Below, piece after piece: positions 24,212 through 32,248 of a stretch of DNA of 64,000 nucleotides. Numbering within the stretch: the first letter of the stretch is position 1; each line of letters starts with the position of its first letter. Made by a program: the position numbers and the translations under genes. The notes under the pieces were generated by a model that was not told the origin of the DNA, made no database searches, and saw nothing but the letters and a program-made list of their open reading frames with translations. This stretch comes from Chlorobiota bacterium (GTDB lineage: Bacteria > Bacteroidota > Ignavibacteria > OLB7): NCBI GenBank assembly GCA_016700335.1, contig CP065014.1, positions 285,001 through 349,000 of the forward strand. The letters run 5' to 3'.

Positions 24212-25273
24212 ATGAGCCTAGACAAAGTATATACCTATGACGAAGTAATAAAATCGCTTAATGATAAAAAGCGACAGAAACACTTATTGCTTGGCAATGG
24301 TTTTAGTATGTCTTATGATTCGGGCATCTTTTCTTACAATGCTTTAAGCAAATTTTTAGAGAACCTCGATAATGATATTCTGCAAAAGCTATTTCAGATT
24401 ATCAAAACCAGCAACTTTGAATTGTTGATGGAGCAATTGGACAACGTGGCTCAAATTGCAGAAGTTTTTGGAGCAGATAAAAAGGTTGTTCAAAATATCA
24501 GAAAGGCAACTGAAACCCTTAAAGAAAGCCTAATTGATGCTATCAAAGAATTACATCCCGAACACGTTTTTTCAATTCCCGAAGAAAAAAGCAAAGCCTG
24601 TGCAGCGTTTTTAAATTCGTTTCTTGCAGAGGAAGGACAAATCTTTACAACCAATTATGATTTGCTTTTGTATTGGGTGCTAATGCGAAATGAAATTGAA
24701 AATGCAATTGATGGTTTTGGCAGAGATGCAGAAGAAAGTGACGAATGGATTCCTGAAGATGAAAGACAATATTCTGAACTTCGTTGGGGAAAATACAAAA
24801 GCACCCAAACGGTTCACTACTTGCACGGGGCATTGCAATTATTTGATACAGGCGTAGAAGTTATAAAAGAAGAATATACAAGCGAACATTTTTTGTTGGA
24901 GAACATTAAAGCCCGAATGGAGAAAAAGGAATATCCGATTTTCGTAACGGCAGGAAATGATTATGAAAAACATTCGCATATAGTGCACAACAAGTATTTA
25001 GCTAATTGTTACGAAAGCCTTTCTTCAATTGGCGGTTCACTTATTTGTTATGGTTTTGGTTTCGGAAATTATGACGAACACATTATTGCAGCAATCAACA
25101 AAGCAGCAAAGAAACGAAAAGATGAAAACGATAAATGGCTTCCATTCCTTGCAAGTGTTTACATCGGTGTTTATTCAGAAGCTGACTTGAAACACATAAA
25201 ATCAATAGAAAAGAAATTTAAAGTTCCCGTTCGTGTGTTCGATGCAAAAACGGTGAATGTTTGGAGCATATAA
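24212..25273 (+). CDS. DUF4917 family protein, SIR2-like fold
   Basis: A 353-residue soluble protein. The start HLLLGNGFSMSYDSGIFSYNALS fits the nucleotide-binding GxGFS loop of SIR2-like/DUF4917 proteins. TTNYDLLLYW (about 148-157) and HYLHGALQLFD (about 199-209) match the NYD and HxHG regions, where SIR2-type NAD-binding or NADase residues lie. It directly follows hsdS and forms a short operon with the next two genes. SIR2-like proteins often kill infected cells by depleting NAD+, but no NADase activity is shown here. Confidence 0.75.
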   Translation: MSLDKVYTYDEVIKSLNDKKRQKHLLLGNGFSMSYDSGIFSYNALSKFLENLDNDILQKLFQIIKTSNFELLMEQLDNVAQIAEVFGADKKVVQNIRKATETLKESLIDAIKELHPEHVFSIPEEKSKACAAFLNSFLAEEGQIFTTNYDLLLYWVLMRNEIENAIDGFGRDAEESDEWIPEDERQYSELRWGKYKSTQTVHYLHGALQLFDTGVEVIKEEYTSEHFLLENIKARMEKKEYPIFVTAGNDYEKHSHIVHNKYLANCYESLSSIGGSLICYGFGFGNYDEHIIAAINKAAKKRKDENDKWLPFLASVYIGVYSEADLKHIKSIEKKFKVPVRVFDAKTVNVWSI

Positions 25274-25279
25274 AATGAG

Positions 25280-25753
25280 ATGGACAACGAAAAAAAAGCC
25301 ATAGAGAATTATATCACTTCTTTGCAAGAATTGCACACATTAGGCATCTTGAAAAGCAAACACGATTTCACAAGTCAAATCGGTGAATGGCTTGTTGAAA
25401 CAATTTACGATGGAAAGAGAGCAGTTAGCAGTATTCAGAAAGGCTGGGATATAGATGTAAATGGTTATCACATTCAGGTGAAAGCACACGCCAAATCAGA
25501 AGGAAATAATAATCGCTGGTCGGCAGTTGACAGAAACGAAACCGAAAAAATTGATGAATTAATTATCATAGAATTTACGCCTTATTACAAAATTCTTAAG
25601 TTTTACAAAGTGCCTTGGACAGAAGCAATCAAGCACATAAAATCAAGAAATATAAAATCACCTAGGTTTGAACTTTCTTGGAGCAACATTGAAACATTTA
25701 ATGTTAATCTTGACGATTTACCAAAACAAAATGTAATATCAATTTTCAGATAA
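25280..25753 (+). CDS. Putative PD-(D/E)xK-fold protein
   Basis: A 157-residue soluble protein. Residues about 35-75 give FTSQIGEWLVETIYDGKRA...KGWDIDVNGYHIQVKAHAKSEG: an acidic residue, a beta-hairpin, and a (Q)VK motif as in restriction-endonuclease-like folds, where D and QxK/ExK form the active site. The C-terminus is beta-rich. It follows the DUF4917 gene with a six-base gap. The nuclease identity is inferred from one motif only. Confidence 0.55.
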   Translation: MDNEKKAIENYITSLQELHTLGILKSKHDFTSQIGEWLVETIYDGKRAVSSIQKGWDIDVNGYHIQVKAHAKSEGNNNRWSAVDRNETEKIDELIIIEFTPYYKILKFYKVPWTEAIKHIKSRNIKSPRFELSWSNIETFNVNLDDLPKQNVISIFR

Positions 25754-25754
25754 G

Positions 25755-26096
25755 ATGAACGAAATATTTATCATAGCTGGTGATTACTTAAAGGGCAAAT
25801 CTGTTTATCCTGCGTTCCGCAGAATGCTGAATTTGCTATTTAATATCAGCATTGCTTCGTTCATTTATGAAAAGTGTTACGGCAATTACACTTGGCTTAA
25901 TTACAATGACTACAAAGGTATTTTAGACTTTTTTATCAAGGGAAAATTCTTTATTCCATTCAGTATTTTCCTTGTGGTTTATGGCACTACTCAATTTCTA
26001 TCAATAGCATTTTTCAGTGCGTTAAACCACTTCAAGACAATTAAAATAACCAGAGAAATATTACAATATCAATTCAAAAAAGAAACTGTAAACTAA
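25755..26096 (+). CDS. Small membrane protein, unknown function
   Basis: A 113-residue protein with about two hydrophobic segments (around 26-42 and 68-92: FFIPFSIFLVVYGTTQFLSIAFF) and a Lys-rich C-terminus. It has no family I recognise. It starts one base after the preceding stop and ends just before attC-like site E. It may be the membrane part of a three-gene module with the DUF4917 and nuclease-like proteins. Confidence 0.6.
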   Translation: MNEIFIIAGDYLKGKSVYPAFRRMLNLLFNISIASFIYEKCYGNYTWLNYNDYKGILDFFIKGKFFIPFSIFLVVYGTTQFLSIAFFSALNHFKTIKITREILQYQFKKETVN

Positions 26097-26111
26097 TAGT
26101 AGGATTAATTA

Positions 26112-26228
26112 ATTAAACTGTAAACTTTTTTTAGGACGAGTCAAAGTGCTCAATTCAAGCTTTGTGCATCTAATGAAGTTTAATGCTCAAAATCCCCGCC
26201 ATCGCAAAGCTGCAAACCGTTATGCGTC
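26112..26228 (+). repeat. attC-like site E (degenerate; end of cassette array)
   Basis: The right half is well formed: GCAAAGCTGCAAACCGTTATGCG (crossover at G26219) resembles the right ends of sites B and D. The left half pairs poorly and lacks the arm expected to complement the cassette 5 start at 18733. The 3' boundary of cassette 5 is therefore not proven. Confidence 0.5.
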
Positions 26229-26548
26229 ATGCTTGACGACATCGGAACTTCAAACTTGACTGCAAGTAGATAACTTTGATAAACAAAAATAAAACAAGAC
26301 GGAGACGCTGAAAACCGAATAGAGTAAGCATAAACAAAAAATAAATAAATAAAATGGAAAATTAATTCAAAATAATTATATAAGTTTGATGGGCGAAAGA
26401 TTTGTAAATAAGATAATAAGAATACAAACATAAAAAGCAAGTTGAGAGGAGTTTAGAAAACAAGAAAACTAAACTCAACCTAACCCCTAAAATAAAAGTG
26501 TAAAAAAAAGATATTTTGAAATTCAAAAACAAAACTTAATTTTCAAAA
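26229..26548. other. Right margin of the island: no gene
   Basis: About 320 bases with no credible open frame. It holds a -7-like TAACTTTG at 26271-26278 near the start, and an ATG at 26353 leading to a stop after four codons. It looks like the beginning of a further cassette that has lost its gene, merging into AT-rich host sequence. Confidence 0.4.
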
Positions 26549-26565
26549 ATGAACAAAAGAAATTT

Positions 26566-26600
26566 AGCACAGCACAGCACAGCACAGCACAACACAGCAC
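26566..26600 (+). repeat. Pentanucleotide repeat (AGCAC)5 AACAC AGCAC
   Basis: Five perfect AGCAC units (26566-26590), one AACAC variant, and one more AGCAC. It lies just after an ATG at 26549 and before the signal peptide of the next gene. The ATG frame and the signal-peptide frame differ; loss of one unit would join them without a stop codon. Confidence 0.75.
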
Positions 26601-26667
26601 AAACAAGAGTTGTAGAAAAAATTGTAATAACTTCAATCAAAAAAGATTAATAGCAATTTTTTGTATT

Positions 26668-27393
26668 ATGGTTATTTCATCAATTTCACTATTTAATTAC
26701 CAAAAAACTTTTGCACAGACTTTAACTTGCAATCCACCATGTAACGGAGCTTGGTTTTATGTACCACCAATAGGATCACCACCAAATGAAGTACCTATAT
26801 TTTCATTAGGAGGAATTTTTAACCCAAATAGCACTTGCAAGCTACAATACAGATTTAGATATAGAACTTGTGAAGATGGAAGTACTCAAATAGAAATCGT
26901 TGGAGGTTTTAATTTGATAGGATCATGTAATTGGGTAAGAGCATTATTAAATCCAATATCTAATAGTAGTTATACCAACCCATCAATAGCATGGGATTTA
27001 TATAATCAATTATTATTAAACGCAGGAACACAATTGTTTCCTAGAGTAACCAATTCATATATAATTAGAAGATGTACCAAGTTTTGTATTTATGATTTTA
27101 GTAATCCACCAGTTTCAGAAAATGGAGGAAATCCCTATTGTGCAATATTACCAGTACAATGTATGAATAACTATACATGTTGTATAACACAAATAGAATG
27201 TTATGATGGACAGCCAGTTCTATGGTCATATTATGTAGGAATACCAGGTTGTAATAATACTCCCCCAACAAACTGTCAAGTTTTAAATGGAGTTACTCCA
27301 ACAAACACATCAGACTGCACAAATCCTTGTGATTATGGTGGCTTAGAATACAATAAAGACAAAAGAGATGAAACCTTAACAAATAGCAAATAA
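26668..27393 (+). CDS. Secreted Cys-rich protein, unknown function (start possibly phase-variable)
   Basis: A 241-residue protein from the ATG at 26668. It begins inside a signal peptide whose positively charged part (NFNQKR) is encoded just upstream with no start codon in frame; cleavage is likely near KTFAQ. The mature protein has about 20 Cys, many in CNPPC, CKLQYR, CCITQIEC and CTNPC contexts, and many Pro and Asn. No known domain. An upstream ATG at 26549 (MNKRN...) would supply a complete N-terminus if one pentanucleotide unit were lost. It precedes a T9SS protein by two bases and may form an operon with it. Confidence 0.6.
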   Translation: MVISSISLFNYQKTFAQTLTCNPPCNGAWFYVPPIGSPPNEVPIFSLGGIFNPNSTCKLQYRFRYRTCEDGSTQIEIVGGFNLIGSCNWVRALLNPISNSSYTNPSIAWDLYNQLLLNAGTQLFPRVTNSYIIRRCTKFCIYDFSNPPVSENGGNPYCAILPVQCMNNYTCCITQIECYDGQPVLWSYYVGIPGCNNTPPTNCQVLNGVTPTNTSDCTNPCDYGGLEYNKDKRDETLTNSK

Positions 27394-27395
27394 TT

Positions 27396-28922
27396 GTGAA
27401 AACTACATTAATTATAATTATTCTAATAACAATAACCTCTTTGCCTTGTATTGGGCAAAGGGGTAATATATTGTGGGAGAAAAGAATGTATGATACAAAT
27501 ACAGATGGAACAATTCAAAGAACTTCAATAAACAATTTTTACATTACTAAAAAGAATGAATTATTTGTTGCTGAAGATAGGATAGCATTAGGAATGAACC
27601 TTTACAAAATGGATTTCAATGGAAATATAAATTGGAAATCTAATATATCCCTACCAGATAATCAAACACTTTATGCAAGCCCAAATTATATTTATGAGAG
27701 ACAAAACGATCCAAATAGAATTCACATTGGTTCTCAATTATCTGAGTTAGGAGATAAAATCCCATTTTTAATAGGGCCAATAAACCAAATAAGTTATAAC
27801 AGGAATACAGGAAAAATAGAGAGTGGATTGAAAGATAGGAAAGATATGTTTAGCCCTGGAAATTTCACAACACATACTTTTTCAAAACAGGATGAGTTTG
27901 TAATGTGTACAAGAAGGAATATCTTTCCTAAAGATGACACAACAACACATAAACTATTTTTCTACAAAGCAGATACAAATGGTAAGTTGATTTATACAGG
28001 TAAATTTTATGACGGACTACCAAATGAATTAAAGTATATACCAATCAAAATCACACAATTAAAAGATGATGGCTTTGTAATAATAGCAAATTCAGTACAT
28101 GATGATTTGAGGCTCTTTAGAATTGGTTTAGTAGTGAGGTTAGATAAAGATATGAAAATCATGTGGAGTAAACAAATCACGCCGTTTACAAGATCCATTT
28201 ATAGTATTGAAGAATTAAGTTCAGGAAGTTTCTTAGTTGTTGGATCACGGTTTGGTGAAATAGTACAAAACAGATTAATGTTAGTAATAACAAAGTTAGA
28301 TAAAGATGGATATCAAATAGAACCTGTTCGATACCTTTCTTATTTGAGCGATGCAGTTATAGGAGCAAAGACGCAGCTATTACCAAATGATGGCTTGGTA
28401 GTAGTAGGAAAAGCAGCAGATGTTGATTCACTAGGATATTATAACCCATACTCAGAAAGAATGATACTTTTTGAAACAGACTCTACAGGATTTGTACAAA
28501 ATTTTTTCAAATGGAAAATAGATACATTACCACAAAGTTTACAAGCAGTAATAAGAGTAGGAGAAGGGGATTATATTGTAGGTGGAAGATATGACACAGA
28601 CCCAGATGCGGTGTTCTATTCATATATGGCAAGAATAAATACAAGTACAAAAGGAGTAACAAATGCAGAAAAAGAATCTCAAATAAAATTTACAATTACA
28701 AATGAAAATGCAAGCATAACATATAGTAATCTGAAAGGAAAAACAGAAATTGAATTGTGGAATAATTTAGGACAGAAAATAAAAACAATATTATCAATGA
28801 ATGAGAATTTCGGACCACATATAAAGAATTTTAGAGTAGGAGAATTAAGTAATGGAGTATATTATTTACATATAAAATTGGGTGATAAAATAGAGGTTAA
28901 GAAATTTATTATACAGCGATAA
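27396..28922 (+). CDS. Secreted protein with T9SS type A sorting domain, repeat-containing
   Basis: A 508-residue protein with an N-terminal signal peptide (LITITSLPCIGQ) and a central part of repeated beta-strand units (NILWEKRMYDTNTDG, FVVIANS.., GSFLVVGSRFG, GLVVVGKAADVD) typical of beta-propeller-like surface proteins. The last roughly 75 residues form a T9SS sorting domain (TEIELWNNLGQKIKTI...LSNGVYYLHIKLGDKIE..KFIIQR). The start is a GTG at 27396, two bases after the preceding stop. It should be exported to the cell surface. Function unknown. Confidence 0.8.
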   Translation: MKTTLIIIILITITSLPCIGQRGNILWEKRMYDTNTDGTIQRTSINNFYITKKNELFVAEDRIALGMNLYKMDFNGNINWKSNISLPDNQTLYASPNYIYERQNDPNRIHIGSQLSELGDKIPFLIGPINQISYNRNTGKIESGLKDRKDMFSPGNFTTHTFSKQDEFVMCTRRNIFPKDDTTTHKLFFYKADTNGKLIYTGKFYDGLPNELKYIPIKITQLKDDGFVIIANSVHDDLRLFRIGLVVRLDKDMKIMWSKQITPFTRSIYSIEELSSGSFLVVGSRFGEIVQNRLMLVITKLDKDGYQIEPVRYLSYLSDAVIGAKTQLLPNDGLVVVGKAADVDSLGYYNPYSERMILFETDSTGFVQNFFKWKIDTLPQSLQAVIRVGEGDYIVGGRYDTDPDAVFYSYMARINTSTKGVTNAEKESQIKFTITNENASITYSNLKGKTEIELWNNLGQKIKTILSMNENFGPHIKNFRVGELSNGVYYLHIKLGDKIEVKKFIIQR

Positions 28923-28947
28923 AAAAGAAGAAGATATATATTCAAAA

Positions 28948-28990
28948 CTCTCTGCAAGCCAGTATATAAGAGGTTTACAGGGAGTTTTTA
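28948..28990 (+). terminator. Putative rho-independent terminator after the T9SS gene
   Basis: ACTCTCTG (28948-28955) and CAGGGAGT (28979-28986) pair with one mismatch around a 23-base loop and are followed by a run of T. It lies 25 bases after the stop of the 27396 gene. Confidence 0.55.
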
Positions 28991-29101
28991 TTTATAATTT
29001 AAAAAGAAATATTCTATTTTAAAATAAAATATTTGTGAAAATATTGATGAAGAATTTTATTATGCTTCAGTTATTATAGAATATAAAAGTTTCTAAATTA
29101 C

Positions 29102-30478
29102 CTATTTTGAAAAACTCATTAAGCCTCTATTAATTTTAGATTTTAATTTACAAATTAATGCAGACAAATATTTTTGTTCATTTAAATTTTTAAATGAGTT
29201 TACTTCATTAGTTACAAAGCTTGTTGCATAATTATAATATTTTCTACTAAAAGTTCTTCTAAAATCAATATCTCTGTCAGTGCTATTTTCCCAAGGTAAT
29301 TGAATTGAAATCAAGTCTTTAATTTCTTCATAAAATTTAGTCCCTTTAATTGGATATGCAACTGTAACAGTAAAGAAATCAGGGTTAGCATCTTTCAAAT
29401 GCAATATTGTTTCAAGAATATCTTCTTCAGTTTCAGTAGGATAACCTAACATTATAAAAGTACCAGTCTCTAATCCTTTTAATTTTGCAAGTTTTATCAT
29501 ATCTCTAACATACTTTACATTTACTCTTCTGTCCATTGCATCAATAATTTTTTGAGATCCACTTTCAGAACCAATCCAAACTCTGTAAGCTCCAGATTCT
29601 TTTAAAACATTTAAAGTATTTTCATCCAAACAATCAGCCCTTGTAATACATTCATAAGGAGTAACAATTTTTCTTGAGTTAACTTCTTTTGAAAATTCCT
29701 CAACCCATTTTTTATTTATAGTAAATACATCATCAACGAACCATAAAGTATCAGGATTGTATTGCTCTTTCAAGTAAGAAATCTCATCAGCGATGATTTT
29801 AGGAGATCGCCTTCTGTAACTTTGTCCATAAACAGCAGTACTGCACCAATTGCAAGAGAATGGGCAACCTCTTTGCGAACTAATACTTATAGAACTTAAC
29901 CCATGATTTTGTTTCCAAATAGTATTATATTTATTAATATCAATTAGATCCCTAGCAGGGAATGGTAAAGTATCTATATCTTTTATTTTAGATCGCTCTA
30001 ATGTTTTTACAACACTACCAGATTTGGACTTAAAAACTAACCCAGCAATTTCATTTGGTTCGTTATCATTTGTAGTTTGTAAGTGCTGAACAAGTTCTAA
30101 CATTGTTTGCTCTCCTTCACCAATAACTATAAAATCTGCCCCATTTAAAATGTAATCAGAATAATTATTAGTTACATCTGGTCCTCCTAGAACAATGATT
30201 GAATCTAGATTTTCCTTAACAAATTTAATTAATTCTAATACATTGAATTTAGTCATGAGGTTTGTATAAATAGCTAAAACATCAGGACAATAAGAGGTCA
30301 AATAATTACGCAAATCTTGTTTGCTTGAAAAAGTAGTATCATAAACAAAGTTATCGAAACCTGCTAGTTTGAGATAGCTAGATAAACCTAAAATCCCTAA
30401 AGGTGGATAAGGTTTCATTACTTTTTGTTCTTTAATATCTGAGCTTAAAAAGTATCCGTGAGTAAAAAGTATTTTCAA
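29102..30478 (-). CDS. B12-binding-domain radical SAM protein
   Basis: A 458-residue protein. The N-terminal half is a cobalamin-binding-like Rossmann domain (PPLGILGLSSYLKLAGF, VLGGPDVT, GEGEQTMLELV). The radical SAM cluster motif CxxxCxxC is at Cys205, Cys209 and Cys212 (CPFSCNWC). A TIM-barrel region follows with DDVF and WIGSESGSQ. These enzymes often carry out methylations or C-C couplings in lipid, pigment or cofactor synthesis. The start is TTG, since the codon before it is an in-frame TAA and no ATG lies close downstream. It stands alone on the minus strand, so the substrate cannot be guessed. Confidence 0.88.
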   Translation of the reverse strand: MKILFTHGYFLSSDIKEQKVMKPYPPLGILGLSSYLKLAGFDNFVYDTTFSSKQDLRNYLTSYCPDVLAIYTNLMTKFNVLELIKFVKENLDSIIVLGGPDVTNNYSDYILNGADFIVIGEGEQTMLELVQHLQTTNDNEPNEIAGLVFKSKSGSVVKTLERSKIKDIDTLPFPARDLIDINKYNTIWKQNHGLSSISISSQRGCPFSCNWCSTAVYGQSYRRRSPKIIADEISYLKEQYNPDTLWFVDDVFTINKKWVEEFSKEVNSRKIVTPYECITRADCLDENTLNVLKESGAYRVWIGSESGSQKIIDAMDRRVNVKYVRDMIKLAKLKGLETGTFIMLGYPTETEEDILETILHLKDANPDFFTVTVAYPIKGTKFYEEIKDLISIQLPWENSTDRDIDFRRTFSRKYYNYATSFVTNEVNSFKNLNEQKYLSALICKLKSKINRGLMSFSK

Positions 30479-30541
30479 TTATTTTTCAAATATTTAATAT
30501 GCTTATCTTAGTAGCAAAATTAGTTTAAATAAAATTAAAAA

Positions 30542-31060
30542 ATGGATAACTGGCAAGATTTTTATTACTCATTATTTGGATATACTGCAAAACTGGCACA
30601 TATATTTGGAGCATTCATTTGGATTGGAGGAGTATTGTTTATGGCAGGAATAGCAACTCCAATTGTTAAATATTATCAGGATGTAAATCACTACGATATA
30701 AAAGTTATTGAAATTATTTCTAAACTTGAACGCAGACTTATTGGGTTTAATTGGATGGCTTATTTTGCAATGTTATTTGGAGGAGTAGTACTTACTTTAC
30801 ATAATAAATCATTTAGTTTGTTTACATTTAATTCGCTATATAGCTGGTTATTACATGGTAAAATATTTTTGTTTACAATTATTGGAATTGTAAATTATTT
30901 AATGAGCATTTCATATAAAGAACTAAAAACAGCAAGAGTAGAAAAAGAAGTAGATGAGGATTTATCTCCTTACGAAATAACAGAATGGAGAGTAGTTATA
31001 CTTAGGAGAATAAATGTTTATTTATGTTTTTCTATTATTTTAATATTGGCTTTTTTGTGA
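30542..31060 (+). CDS. CopD-like integral membrane protein
   Basis: A 172-residue protein with about four membrane helices. The start (YTAKLAHIFGAFIWIGGVLFMAG) resembles CopD/DUF2269-like membrane proteins that have His at the first helix and bind heme or copper. The family name is tentative. It is divergent from the radical SAM gene and precedes parA. Confidence 0.6.
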   Translation: MDNWQDFYYSLFGYTAKLAHIFGAFIWIGGVLFMAGIATPIVKYYQDVNHYDIKVIEIISKLERRLIGFNWMAYFAMLFGGVVLTLHNKSFSLFTFNSLYSWLLHGKIFLFTIIGIVNYLMSISYKELKTARVEKEVDEDLSPYEITEWRVVILRRINVYLCFSIILILAFL

Positions 31061-31080
31061 AACAATACAAAATGTTTCAC
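31057..31080. repeat. Everted parS-half-site-like inverted repeat upstream of parA
   Basis: GTGAAACA (31057-31064) and TGTTTCAC (31073-31080) are perfect complements separated by eight bases, overlapping the stop codon of the CopD-like gene. TGTTTCAC(G) is the left half of the bacterial parS consensus (TGTTTCACGTGAAACA), but here the halves point away from each other. The following bases, CACGAAATA, give only a partial full site. It may be a degenerate ParB site or a short hairpin. Confidence 0.35.
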
Positions 31081-31246
31081 GAAATAAGTTATATTTACAT
31101 TTTAGGATATATCTAAAAAATTCAAATAAACTTAAAAAGAATTTTAATATTTTAATTTGTAAAATCAATTAGTTAATATTTATTTTTTTCTATCAGTTAA
31201 CGTTTGTTTCAACTTAAAATTTATACTAAATAATTAAGAAATATAT

Positions 31247-32110
31247 ATGGGTAAAATAATAGCATTGGCAAATCAAAAAGGGGGTGTTGGTAAAACTACA
31301 TCAGCCATTAATTTGGCTGCTTCTTTAGCTACTGCTGAACAACCAACTCTATTGCTTGATGTTGACCCTCAGGGGAATGCTTCAAGCGGTTTTGGTATTG
31401 ATGCTCATAAATTAGATAAAACTATCTATGAAGTACTAGTTGAAGATTTACCTTTAAATGAGGCTATTATGAGAACTGAATTAGGTTATTTAGATATCAT
31501 TCCTTCAAATATGAATTTATATGGAGCAGAACCTGAATTAAAAGAAAGGGGGAATAGAGTTTTCGTTTTATCAAAAGCACTTGAGCAAGCTAAGAAAAAA
31601 TACTCATATATTATTTTGGATTGTCCTCCAAATTTAGGATTTTTAACTTTAAATGCATTGATAGCTTCAGATTCTGTTATAATACCTGTTCAATGTGAAT
31701 ATTACGCACTTGAAGGGTTAAGAAGATTGCTTAAAACAATTTTTGATATTCAGCAAAGTGCTAATAAAAAGCTTCAACTTGAAGGTATTTTGTTAACTAT
31801 GCATGACTCAAGATTAAAATTATCAAATTTAGTTATATCAGAGGTAAGGCGTTATTTAGGTAATAAAGTTTTTGATACAGTTATATCTAGAAACGTAAAA
31901 TTAAGTGAAGCACCAAGCCACGGCAAACCAGTTATATTATATGATGCATTATCTATTGGTACTAAAAATTATTTAGATTTAGCTAGTGAAATAATGAGAA
32001 ATGCCGAACTTGCTATTGAAAAATCAACGTTAGAGGAAAATGTTGTATCAATTGAGAATTTACCTGAATCTGTTACTTCTTTGTTGATTGATAAAAAAGA
32101 AAATTCTTAA
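31247..32110 (+). CDS. parA: Chromosome partitioning ATPase ParA (Soj)
   Basis: A 287-residue P-loop ATPase with a deviant Walker A (KGGVGKTT, residues 11-18), Walker A' DVDPQGNASSGFG, and LDCPPNLG as Walker B. It binds DNA non-specifically in the ATP state and drives ParB-parS segregation. It is longer than many Soj proteins, with a short acidic tail. parB follows 138 bases downstream. Confidence 0.95.
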   Translation: MGKIIALANQKGGVGKTTSAINLAASLATAEQPTLLLDVDPQGNASSGFGIDAHKLDKTIYEVLVEDLPLNEAIMRTELGYLDIIPSNMNLYGAEPELKERGNRVFVLSKALEQAKKKYSYIILDCPPNLGFLTLNALIASDSVIIPVQCEYYALEGLRRLLKTIFDIQQSANKKLQLEGILLTMHDSRLKLSNLVISEVRRYLGNKVFDTVISRNVKLSEAPSHGKPVILYDALSIGTKNYLDLASEIMRNAELAIEKSTLEENVVSIENLPESVTSLLIDKKENS

Positions 32111-32248
32111 AATTTGTTAGTTTGAATTTCAAATTATTACAGAAAATACAAATTACCTAATTTATAAAATTCAATAAATTGTTGTTTAAGAATAATTGAT
32201 TTAGATACTTATTAAAATTGACTTCCAAAAAATAGAATATATATATTT

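Larger units (their letters stand above)
11227..26228 (+). mobile_element. Integron-like gene-cassette array without a functional integrase (CALIN-type)
   Basis: Five long palindromic attC-like sites (13265, 15080, 17193, 18602 and about 26112) delimit five gene blocks. The boundary bases of a block are complementary to the first arm of its own trailing site: 14/15 bases for cassette 1 (11227-11241 with 13259-13273), 9/9 for cassette 2 (13392-13400 with 15080-15088), 12/14 for cassette 3 (15207-15220 with 17193-17206) and 10/13 for cassette 4 (17325-17337 with 18602-18614). That relation follows from cassette circularisation in integrons. The region is visibly richer in GC than both flanks. 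The only recombinase is the broken one at 10757-11128. Confidence 0.75.

Noticed and set aside
26180..26440. 86-codon minus-strand open frame at the island margin
   Set aside because: It overlaps attC-like site E and has no recognisable protein features or neighbours in that direction.
26566..26600. Pentanucleotide repeat as a CRISPR remnant
   Set aside because: Units are only five bases, are contiguous and have no spacers, so it is a simple sequence repeat.
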